Origin: Candidatus Woesearchaeota archaeon
Lineage (GTDB): Archaea; Nanobdellota; Nanobdellia; Woesearchaeales; ARS49
NCBI GenBank assembly: GCA_019323555.1
Contig: JAHWHC010000042.1
Coordinates: 1-6,885, forward strand
DNA length: 6,885 bases
Direction: 5' to 3'
The translations under genes were made by a program, and so were the position numbers. Under the pieces are notes generated by a model. That model saw nothing but the letters and a program-made list of their open reading frames with translations, was not told the origin of the DNA and did not search any database. Positions 1 to 5,308 of the stretch are shown piece after piece (positions within the stretch are counted from its first letter, which is position 1; the number at the start of each line of letters is the position of its first letter).

Positions 1-10
1 AAAAAAGAAA
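1..10 (-). terminator. U-rich tract after the eL14 stop (likely terminator)
   Basis: On the minus strand the eL14 stop codon is followed at once by TTTCTTTTTT, which reaches the window edge. Archaeal RNA polymerase commonly terminates at such oligo-U stretches without a hairpin. No hairpin is visible, but the sequence is cut by the window boundary, so a longer tract or further genes of the transcript cannot be excluded. Confidence 0.4.
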
Positions 11-397
11 TTATTTCTTTTCTTCCTTAGGTTTCTCTTCTTTTACAGCTTTCTTTGCTGTTTTCTTGACAGCTTTTTTTGCTTCAGGCTTTGCAGCTGG
101 TTTTGTTGCCAGCTTACTTCTTCTTAGTCTTCTTGGCCTTACTTTCTTTGCTTTAGGCTTGGTCTCCCTTGCTGTCAAGCCCAGTTTCTTGAATTCAGCT
201 GCCACATCTGCATGGCTTGCCCCTTTCTTGATATCTATTTTTTCTTCCAAAGGCTCCAGGTGCAGATGGTTGCATTTCTTTCTTCTTGTCTCGCCGTCTA
301 TTAGAACAAATCTTTCATCAAGAATTTCAACAATAACGCATTTTTTGCCTGCATCCCTGCCGGCGGTTTTTATGCATAATCTTCCAACTTCAATCAT
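11..397 (-). CDS. rpl14e: Large ribosomal subunit protein eL14 (L14e)
   Basis: Structural protein of the large ribosomal subunit, found in archaea and eukaryotes but not bacteria. The first ~75 residues match archaeal L14e closely: an N-terminal KOW/SH3-type barrel beginning IEVGRLCIKTAGRDAGKKC, then RRKKCNHLHLEPLEE (about 38-52) and DIKKGASHADV (about 55-65). At 128 residues it is longer than the roughly 80-96 usual in archaea. The excess is a low-complexity lysine/alanine/proline tail from about residue 79 to the end, likely a disordered rRNA-binding extension. The ATG is firmly supported by a GGAGG seven bases upstream. The gene follows eL34 on the same strand with a 47-base gap, so the two are probably cotranscribed. 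Identity is sure; the function of the tail is inferred. Confidence 0.95.
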   Translation of the reverse strand: MIEVGRLCIKTAGRDAGKKCVIVEILDERFVLIDGETRRKKCNHLHLEPLEEKIDIKKGASHADVAAEFKKLGLTARETKPKAKKVRPRRLRRSKLATKPAAKPEAKKAVKKTAKKAVKEEKPKEEKK

Positions 398-404
398 TTT
401 TCTT

Positions 405-409
405 CCTCC
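405..409 (-). promoter_or_regulatory. Strong Shine-Dalgarno of rpl14e
   Basis: On the minus strand GGAGG lies seven bases before the eL14 ATG, a near-perfect match to the 16S rRNA 3' end. It fixes the start codon and fits translation of an internal cistron downstream of eL34. Confidence 0.75.
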
Positions 410-444
410 AATCCCTTTGTAGCAGTCGCCTTAACTACTGGAGA

Positions 445-711
445 TTACTTTCTTGCTTTCTGGATTATTTTTTTGCGGGTGCACTTTGTGCAAAGTACTC
501 CTGCATACGCCCTTGTGGGCCTTTTCTTGGTCTTTGGCATGTTCTGCATCTTTCTAGGCAGCGCTCTTGCTACCCCTGCCAATACTGCTTTGCATTCAGC
601 GCATTTTGCTTTTGAAGGCTTGCGCCTCTTGTATTGTGTTATTGTATTTCCTCCAGGAGTCTTTACTTTTATTCTCCTGAATGTCCTTGATTTTTTCCTG
701 CCTTCGACCAT
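445..711 (-). CDS. rpl34e: Large ribosomal subunit protein eL34 (L34e)
   Basis: Zinc-ribbon protein of the large ribosomal subunit, specific to archaea and eukaryotes. From the ATG at 711 it has 88 residues, close to the family norm. Visible family features are the basic N-terminus with RTFRRIKVKTPGGNT (residues 9-23), a first CAEC knuckle (Cys37, Cys40) and a second CTKC knuckle (Cys74, Cys77), the four likely zinc ligands, with a run of basic residues throughout. An in-frame TTG at 720 could add MRG, but ATG 711 is preferred because a TTTAAA box at 734-739 is centred about 25 bases upstream, fitting a leaderless start. It is the promoter-proximal gene of an eL34-eL14 pair. In many archaea a cytidylate kinase gene sits between these two; none is here. 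Confidence 0.93.
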   Translation of the reverse strand: MVEGRKKSRTFRRIKVKTPGGNTITQYKRRKPSKAKCAECKAVLAGVARALPRKMQNMPKTKKRPTRAYAGVLCTKCTRKKIIQKARK

Positions 712-731
712 ACCTCTCAAGAATTATATGT

Positions 732-761
732 CCTTTAAAAAGCTTTTGTATCTTTTAAAGG
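732..761. promoter_or_regulatory. 9-bp inverted repeat in the divergent eL34/iscS promoter region
   Basis: CCTTTAAAA at 732-740 and TTTTAAAGG at 753-761 are perfect reverse complements separated by 12 bases. Each arm contains a TTTAAA core; the cores are centred about 20 bases apart, roughly two helical turns on one DNA face. The left arm sits at TATA-box distance from the eL34 ATG, so one or both arms may simply be promoter boxes. The right arm ends six bases before the iscS TATA box, where a bound regulator could block TFB. Operator function is inference. Confidence 0.4.
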
Positions 762-766
762 CAACA

Positions 767-774
767 TTTATAAA
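767..774 (+). promoter_or_regulatory. TATA box of the iscS operon
   Basis: TTTATAAA is a strong archaeal TATA box, centred 24.5 bases before the ATG at 795 and 30.5 before the ATG at 801. The expected transcription start therefore falls at or within a few bases of the iscS start codon, and no Shine-Dalgarno is present, so the operon's first gene is probably translated from a leaderless mRNA. The box is a perfect palindrome and could also work leftwards toward eL34. Confidence 0.65.
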
Positions 775-794
775 TCATCTGCATTGATTTATGT

Positions 795-1943
795 ATGAAA
801 ATGAGGGTATATCTTGACAATGCAGCCACCACCAGGACAGCGCCAGAGGTAGCTGAGGCTATGCAGCCCTTTTTTACTGAGAAATATGGCAATGCCTCTA
901 GTATTCACTCTTTTGGTGAAGAGGCTAAAGATGCTTTTGAGAATGCAAGGCAGATGCTTGCTAATTATATTAATGCAGAGCCAGAGCAGGTCATTTTCAC
1001 TTCTGGAGGCACTGAGAGTGATAATTTTGCCATAAAGGGCACTGCTTATGCTTTGAGGAACAAGGGAAAGCATATCATAACAAGCAAGTTCGAGCACCCT
1101 GCTGTTCTTGAGTGCTGCCAGGCTCTTGAAAAAGAGGGTTTTGAGGTCACATATCTTAATATAAGCAGGGATGGCTTTGTTAACTCAGAGGAATTAAAGA
1201 AAGCAATCAGAAAAGATACGGTCTTAGTTACAATAATGACTGCTAACAATGAGATTGGCACTATTCAGGATATTGAGAAGATTGGCAAGATTTGCAGTGA
1301 GAAAGAAGTTATTTTTCACACAGATGCTGTTCAGTCTTTAGGAAAGGTTACCCTTGATGTTAAGGAAGTTAATGTTGATCTTGTTTCTTTTTCAGCTCAC
1401 AAGATTCATGGCCCTAAAGGTATTGGTGCCTTGTTTGTGAGGGATAAGAAGCAGTTGCAGCCCCTGTTGCAGGGCGGTGCTCAGGAGTTTGGCTTGAGGC
1501 CAGGCACTGAGAATGTCTCTGGTGCAGTTGGTTTTGCAAAGGCAGTTGATATGATTTCTGAGACAGATGTCAAGAAAATGACTGAATTAAGGGATTACTT
1601 GATTGAAAAATTGCTTGAGATTCCAGAAGCTTGTCTTAATGGTTCTAGGGAGAACAGGCTTTGTAATAATATTAATGTCTCTTTTTCGCATATTGAGGGA
1701 GAGTCTATCTTATTGGGTCTTGATGACAAGGGTGTTGCAGTCTCTACAGGTTCTGCCTGCACCTCTAGAAAACTTGAGCCTAGTCATGTTTTGCTTGCAA
1801 TGGGTATCAAACCAGAGGATGCGCACGGCAGTATTCGATTGTCATTAAGCAAGTATACAACAAAAGAAGAGATTGATTATGTTATTAAAGCAGTAAAAGA
1901 TGTTGTGGAGAGTTTAAGAAAAATTTCTCCGCTGGGTAAATAA
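795..1943 (+). CDS. iscS: Cysteine desulfurase IscS/NifS
   Basis: PLP-dependent class V aminotransferase that takes sulfur from L-cysteine as an enzyme persulfide and passes it to Fe-S scaffolds and tRNA-thiolating enzymes; cytoplasmic. The 382 residues are collinear with the family: VYLDNAATT (5-13), SGGTESDN (70-77), His101 in FEHPAV, NNEIGTIQ (151-158), Asp177 and Gln180 stacking on PLP, the Schiff-base lysine Lys203 in SFSAHKIHGPKG, RPGTEN (235-240), and the persulfide-forming Cys322 in STGSACTS. Both key residues are present, so it should be active. It ends at SPLGK, short of the longer C-terminal tail that E. coli IscS uses in contacting IscU. Start may be ATG 795 or ATG 801 (two residues shorter); the TATA position does not decide. 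First gene of a four-gene operon, one base before iscU. Confidence 0.96.
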   Translation: MKMRVYLDNAATTRTAPEVAEAMQPFFTEKYGNASSIHSFGEEAKDAFENARQMLANYINAEPEQVIFTSGGTESDNFAIKGTAYALRNKGKHIITSKFEHPAVLECCQALEKEGFEVTYLNISRDGFVNSEELKKAIRKDTVLVTIMTANNEIGTIQDIEKIGKICSEKEVIFHTDAVQSLGKVTLDVKEVNVDLVSFSAHKIHGPKGIGALFVRDKKQLQPLLQGGAQEFGLRPGTENVSGAVGFAKAVDMISETDVKKMTELRDYLIEKLLEIPEACLNGSRENRLCNNINVSFSHIEGESILLGLDDKGVAVSTGSACTSRKLEPSHVLLAMGIKPEDAHGSIRLSLSKYTTKEEIDYVIKAVKDVVESLRKISPLGK

Positions 1944-1944
1944 A

Positions 1945-2313
1945 ATGTATTCAGAAAAAGTTATTGAGCATTTCAAGAACCCGCATAATGTGGGGAAGAT
2001 AGAGGATGCAGATGGTATTGGCACAGTTGGCAATAGGGCCTGCGGCGATGTCATGAAGTTATACATCAAGGTAGAGGATAATAAGATTGTTGACATCAAG
2101 TTTGAGACAATGGGTTGTGCAGCGGCTATTGCAACAAGTTCTATAATAACTGATTTAGCTAAAGGAAAGACGATTGAAGAAGCCTTGAAGATTACTAAAG
2201 ATAATATTGTTGAGGAATTAGAAGGCCTTCCGCAGATAAAAGTTCACTGTTCTCTGCTTGCGATTGATGCCCTGCATGCTGCTATAAAGGATTATCAAGA
2301 AAAGAAAAAATGA
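1945..2313 (+). CDS. iscU: Fe-S cluster assembly scaffold IscU (NifU N-terminal family)
   Basis: Scaffold on which [2Fe-2S] and [4Fe-4S] clusters are built from IscS-derived sulfur before transfer to target proteins. The 122 residues cover the full single-domain family length. All three ligand cysteines are present: Cys33 in RACGDVMKLYI, with the conserved Asp35; Cys58 in MGCAAAIATSS; and Cys102 in KVHCSLLA. Just before Cys102, LPQIK corresponds to the LPPVK peptide that Hsc66-type chaperones recognise in bacteria, with one proline lost. It starts one base after the iscS stop, with only a weak GGGT upstream (1934-1937), and its stop overlaps the next ATG (ATGA), so translational coupling is likely. 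Many archaea rely on SUF proteins instead; an IscS-IscU pair suggests ancient acquisition from bacteria, an inference. Confidence 0.95.
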   Translation: MYSEKVIEHFKNPHNVGKIEDADGIGTVGNRACGDVMKLYIKVEDNKIVDIKFETMGCAAAIATSSIITDLAKGKTIEEALKITKDNIVEELEGLPQIKVHCSLLAIDALHAAIKDYQEKKK

Positions 2314-3155
2314 TTATTATTCGTTTTGCTGAAATAGGCACTAAGGGCAAGAACCGCGCTTTCTTTGAAAAAGCTTTGATAAGGAATACCAAGGCCTGTC
2401 TTGACAAGAATAAAATAGAGTATGCCGCCATAGAGCGCCCGATGGGGAGGGTTCTTGTCTCTGCAGATGCTTCTTGTGATTGCCTGCAGTGTGTTTTTGG
2501 TGTTGCTTCTTTTTCTTATGCAGTTAATGCCGGTTTTAATATGGAGTCTGTGAAAAAAGAGGCTCTGAAACTAGCTAAAGATTTGAATCCTAATAAGTCT
2601 TTCAGAGTTACCTGCCAGAGGCTTGACAAGAGATTTCCTTTGACCTCACAGCAGTTTGATGTCGAGCTTGGTGCTTTTATCCAGGAAAAAACAAAAGCAA
2701 AAGTCAAAATGAAAGGTTTTGATTTAAACATCCAGGCAGAGATAATAGATAATTTTGTTTACTTGTTTACAGAAAAAATACCCGGCCTTGGCGGCCTTCC
2801 TATCGGTGTTGAGGGCAATGTTTTTGTTCTTTTAGATGATGAAAAATCTTTGTTAGCAGGATTGTTAATGATGAAGCGCGGCTGCAGGATTATTCCAGTA
2901 GCTTTAAAACAGATGGACATCAGTTTGCTTGAGAAATATGCTTTTGGCCAGAGAATTGCGCTGAAAATTATCAAGGACATTTCAGAGATTGATGCCCTGG
3001 CTAAAGAATTTAAGGCAAAGGCTCTTGTAGTGAGTGATTTGCTGGATACAATGAAAGAGTATCCTGTTGAGACACAGGTTTTCAGGCCATTGGTTGCTTA
3101 TGAGCCTAAAGAGATTGAGGAAGAGTTAGATGGTTTCAGACAAAGAGTTTGTTAA
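2310..3155 (+). CDS. ThiI-like THUMP-domain protein with degenerate PP-loop
   Basis: Homologue of ThiI, which binds tRNA through NFLD-THUMP domains and makes 4-thiouridine at position 8 using an ATP-binding PP-loop domain. The front half is well preserved: NFLD with RFAEIGTKGKNRAFFEKAL (5-23), then THUMP with FRVTCQRLDKRFPLTS (98-113), FTEKIPGLGGLPIGVEGN (153-170). The next segment should carry SGGxDS; instead it reads LLDDEKSLLAG (174-184), one residue shorter and without the glycines, before the family-typical LMMKRGC (186-192). The rest of the domain is only about 90 residues, and GDSLGQVASQT is replaced by VSDLLDTMKEYP (241-252), though FRPLVAYEPKEIEE (258-271) remains recognisable. No rhodanese domain follows. 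The frame is intact, so this is gradual loss of catalysis, not a frameshift. Probably a tRNA-binding partner for the next gene, which it overlaps by 26 bases (inference). Confidence 0.85.
   Translation: MIIIRFAEIGTKGKNRAFFEKALIRNTKACLDKNKIEYAAIERPMGRVLVSADASCDCLQCVFGVASFSYAVNAGFNMESVKKEALKLAKDLNPNKSFRVTCQRLDKRFPLTSQQFDVELGAFIQEKTKAKVKMKGFDLNIQAEIIDNFVYLFTEKIPGLGGLPIGVEGNVFVLLDDEKSLLAGLLMMKRGCRIIPVALKQMDISLLEKYAFGQRIALKIIKDISEIDALAKEFKAKALVVSDLLDTMKEYPVETQVFRPLVAYEPKEIEEELDGFRQRVC
3117..3120 (+). promoter_or_regulatory. Shine-Dalgarno of the TtuA-like gene, inside the ThiI-like gene
   Basis: GAGG (part of GAGGAAGAG) lies nine bases before ATG 3130, within the coding sequence of the upstream gene. 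An in-frame TAG (3127-3129) directly precedes the ATG, so this is the earliest possible start and the protein cannot extend further upstream. Confidence 0.6.
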
Positions 3156-3996
3156 GAAATTTGAGCAGAAAGTTAAGAGCACGATTAAGAAATTTAATTT
3201 AGTTAGTCCTAAGGATAAGCTTTTGGTTGCTGTTTCTGGCGGCAAAGATTCTACAGCAGCGCTATATCTGTTGAAAAAGTTGGGTTATGATGTTGAGGCA
3301 GTCACTGTTGACGCTGTTATTGGGAAGTACACTAAAGAGAACAGGAAAAATATAGAAAAATACTGTGAAGAAAATAACATCAAGCTGCATATTATTTGTT
3401 TTCGTGAAGTTTTTGGGAGTTCTTTGTGCCACATCCAGGCCTTGCTTAAGCAAAAAGGCCTTAACCTGAGGTCCTGTGCAGTCTGCGGTGTTTTGAGGAG
3501 ATACTTGATCAATAAGTTTGTCAGGAAGACTAATGCAACAAAAGTTGTCACAGGGCATAATGCTTCTGATGAGGCGCAGGTTTATTTGATGAACTTGTTT
3601 AAGAACAAGCAGGAGATGAATGCAAGGCTTGGCCCCCTGCCTGGTTTGATACGGTCTAAACTTTTTGTTCCTAGGATTAAGCCCCTGTATCTTGTTACAG
3701 AGGACGAGGTTGAGAGGTATTCCAAGATAATGAATTTTCCTGTTAAGTATGGCAGGTGCCCCTGTGCTTTTGATGCCTACAGGAATTATGTGCGTAATTT
3801 CTTGAATGATTACAAGAGCATTAATCCAGATGTTCATCTGAATATTGTAGAGCATTTCTTGAAAGAATTGCCAAAGCTTAAGAAAAAGTTTGAGACAAAT
3901 AAGCAGGTTAACGTTTGCAAGAAATGTGGCGAGCCTGCTAAGGAAAGGATCTGCAGGACCTGTCAGATTTTAGCGCATCTTCAGAAGGCTCTTTAG
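3130..3996 (+). CDS. TtuA/Ncs6-family Fe-S PP-loop tRNA thiolation enzyme
   Basis: Adenylating tRNA sulfurtransferase family (TtcA/TtuA/Ncs6; TIGR00269-like): activates a tRNA uridine or cytidine with ATP and inserts sulfur, usually with a [4Fe-4S] cluster. Visible in 288 residues: PP-loop SGGKDS (36-41), LRSCAVCG with Cys116 and Cys119, TGHNASDEAQVYLMN (141-155), FVPRIKPL (179-186), and GRCPCA with Cys210. Cys116, Cys119 and Cys210 match the TtuA cluster ligands; Cys212 is an extra cysteine. A C-terminal zinc finger has CKKC (263-266) and CRTC (275-278). The usual N-terminal zinc finger is missing: the protein begins at the helix EFVKKFEQKVKSTIKKF (6-22). Substrate base unknown; 2-thiouridine at the wobble position or position 54, or thiouridine 8 with the ThiI-like partner, are the options. 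The sulfur donor may be IscS or a ubiquitin-like carrier not seen here. Last gene of the operon. Confidence 0.88.
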   Translation: MVSDKEFVKKFEQKVKSTIKKFNLVSPKDKLLVAVSGGKDSTAALYLLKKLGYDVEAVTVDAVIGKYTKENRKNIEKYCEENNIKLHIICFREVFGSSLCHIQALLKQKGLNLRSCAVCGVLRRYLINKFVRKTNATKVVTGHNASDEAQVYLMNLFKNKQEMNARLGPLPGLIRSKLFVPRIKPLYLVTEDEVERYSKIMNFPVKYGRCPCAFDAYRNYVRNFLNDYKSINPDVHLNIVEHFLKELPKLKKKFETNKQVNVCKKCGEPAKERICRTCQILAHLQKAL

Positions 3997-4659
3997 TTCT
4001 CTTAGCTCTTTTTTTGTTAAAGGCCTGGTTTTTCCCTTGTTTAGCTGCCCTAAATGTACATTTGCTATTTGTGTTCTCTTTAGTTCCTGGACTTTATATC
4101 CTAGTTTTGCAAAGATTCTTTTTACTACGTGTTTTTTGCCTTCATGTATCACTATCTCCATCCCTTTTGGGAGCCGCCTGTATCTTTTTATATTGATTTT
4201 CTTTCCGTCTAAGACTATCCTGTTTAATTTGCTTTCATCCCTGAACTTTTTGTCAAGGACAACCTGATATGTCTTGTAGGTCTGGTATCTTGGGTGCATT
4301 ATCCTGTTTGCTAGCTCTCCGTCATTTGTCAAAAGCAGGAGCCCTTCTGCATTTTCATCCAGCCTTCCTACAGGAAACACTTTTTCCTCTACATTGATCA
4401 GGTCCATTATCACTTTCTTGCCTTTTTGTTTTAAAGAAGTGACATAGCCTGTTGGCTTGTTGAATGCAAGATATACTTTTTTCTGCGGCTGCAGTATCTC
4501 TCCATCTAGTGTGATCACATCAAGTTCTTCATCTGCCTTGTCTCCAAGCTGTACTCTTTTGTCATTTACTTTGACTCTTCCCTGGGCAATCATCTCTTCG
4601 CATTTCCGTCTTGAAGCGACACCAGCTGCTGCAAGTATTTTTTGTACTCGTTCTTCCAT
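3970..4659 (-). CDS. rRNA pseudouridine synthase, RsuA/RluB family
   Basis: Isomerises a uridine in ribosomal RNA to pseudouridine; bacterial members act on 16S position 516 (RsuA) or on 23S positions 2605, 2457 or 2604 (RluB, RluE, RluF). An S4 RNA-binding domain spans about 1-48 (RVQKILAAAGVASRRKCEE, 4-22; GRVKVND, 27-33). The catalytic domain has LAFNKPTGYVTS (64-75) and the catalytic Asp101 in FPVGRLDENAEGLLLLTND. The usual EGRNRQVRRM is diverged to EGKKHVVKRIF (173-183); LKRTQIANVHLG and the end RPLTKKELREL (212-222) fit the family. At 229 residues it is near normal length. The start codon is at leaderless distance from the TTTAAA box at 4682-4687. The family is mainly bacterial, so horizontal acquisition is likely. 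Its 3' end overlaps the convergent TtuA-like gene by 27 bases. Target site cannot be read from sequence. Confidence 0.92.
   Translation of the reverse strand: MEERVQKILAAAGVASRRKCEEMIAQGRVKVNDKRVQLGDKADEELDVITLDGEILQPQKKVYLAFNKPTGYVTSLKQKGKKVIMDLINVEEKVFPVGRLDENAEGLLLLTNDGELANRIMHPRYQTYKTYQVVLDKKFRDESKLNRIVLDGKKINIKRYRRLPKGMEIVIHEGKKHVVKRIFAKLGYKVQELKRTQIANVHLGQLNKGKTRPLTKKELRELKSLLKMR
4009..4015 (+). terminator. U7 tract after the iscS-operon (candidate terminator)
   Basis: Thirteen bases after the TtuA-like stop is a run of seven T, inside the T-rich segment 3997-4033. It fits an archaeal oligo-U terminator for the plus-strand operon. It lies within the antisense of the rluB 3' coding region, where the same bases encode lysine codons, so the T richness may be only a by-product of coding. 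Confidence 0.35.
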
Positions 4660-4680
4660 GCCTCACAGTATTAGCAGAAG

Positions 4681-4690
4681 ATTTAAATAA
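4681..4690. promoter_or_regulatory. Shared symmetric TATA box between rluB-like gene and rnp3
   Basis: ATTTAAATAA contains the palindrome TTTAAA (4682-4687), centred at 4684.5. The divergent start codons are at 4659 and 4712, so the box lies about 25.5 and 27.5 bases from them, the usual TATA-to-start-site distance in both directions. A single box could therefore drive two leaderless transcripts. On the rnp3 side an AAGGA (4701-4705) could alternatively act as a Shine-Dalgarno if transcription started further upstream, but no better box is visible. Confidence 0.6.
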
Positions 4691-4711
4691 TTAACTAAAT
4701 AAGGATGAGCT

Positions 4712-5308
4712 ATGATAGATATTGTGTTTCCAAGCAAGAATGAGAAAGAGTTCATTGAATTAGCTGAAACCCTAGGTTATTCTGGTCTTGTTCTTGTTTA
4801 TGAAGATTCTGGGGATATTCCGGACATTAAGAAATTCAAGACAAAGCTAAAGCTTAAGACTGCTTTGCTGGCCCTTCAGAAAAAAGTTCAGGCAGCCAGG
4901 TCCAAATCAAAGCTTGTCTTCACAAAAGCTGTTGAGGATAACCGCGTTGCTTTTGAGAAATCTAGGCCAGATTTGGTTTTTGCTATTGAAGAAGCCCAGC
5001 CAAGGGACTTCATGCATCAGCGTGGCTCTGGCCTAAATCACATTATGTGCAGATTTGCCAAAGAAACTGGTGTCAAGATTGGCTTCTCCTTTAACTCGAT
5101 TCTTAACTCAAGCGGAATGTCTCGTGCCCAGATAATAGGCAGGATGCAGCAGAACATTCTGCTCTGTAGAAAATTCAAGTGCAAGACAGTTATTGCCTCT
5201 TTTGCAAAAAGCCCGTATGAAATGCGTTCTCCTAAAGACTTGATGGCTTTCTTCACAGAAATAGGCATGCACCAGAAAGAGGCAAAGGACAGCTTGAATG
5301 TTTTTTGA
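4712..5308 (+). CDS. rnp3: RNase P protein component 3 (Rpp30/Rnp3)
   Basis: Protein subunit of archaeal RNase P, the ribonucleoprotein that cuts the 5' leader from precursor tRNAs; it pairs with Pop5 to support the RNA's catalytic domain. It has a PHP-like TIM-barrel fold. The 198 residues are near the archaeal norm of a little over 200. Family landmarks are the N-terminal strand MIDIVFP, DLVFAIE (87-93), the signature HQRGSGLNHIMC (102-113) and FAKETGVKIGFSF (115-127), then ASFAKSPYEMRSPKDLMAFF (162-181). In many archaea this gene lies in a cluster with other RNA-processing or proteasome/exosome genes; here it stands alone, divergent from a pseudouridine synthase. Its TGA stop directly abuts the stop codon of the convergent next gene. 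Likely translated from a leaderless mRNA. Confidence 0.92.
   Translation: MIDIVFPSKNEKEFIELAETLGYSGLVLVYEDSGDIPDIKKFKTKLKLKTALLALQKKVQAARSKSKLVFTKAVEDNRVAFEKSRPDLVFAIEEAQPRDFMHQRGSGLNHIMCRFAKETGVKIGFSFNSILNSSGMSRAQIIGRMQQNILLCRKFKCKTVIASFAKSPYEMRSPKDLMAFFTEIGMHQKEAKDSLNVF

Noticed and set aside
712..720. TTG at 720 as the eL34 start
   Set aside because: It would add only three residues by a rare start codon; ATG 711 is at the right distance from a TTTAAA box and gives the usual protein length.
66..787. Plus-strand open frames over the two ribosomal protein genes
   Set aside because: Their hydrophobic translations are what antisense of lysine/arginine-rich genes gives; the minus-strand frames are clear eL14 and eL34.
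2826..2890. A frameshift or sequencing error explaining the lost ThiI SGGxDS motif
   Set aside because: Family-typical sequence is in the same frame on both sides (PIGVEGN before, LMMKRGC and FRPLVAYEPKEI after), so the region has diverged in frame rather than shifted.
3262..3855. A 197-codon open frame antisense to the TtuA-like gene
   Set aside because: It lies wholly opposite a gene with clear catalytic motifs, its translation resembles no family, and it has no promoter or ribosome-binding site.
4705..4743. A tiny open frame from ATG 4705 overlapping the rnp3 start
   Set aside because: It has only 12 codons before TGA, has no own signals, and is out of frame with rnp3.
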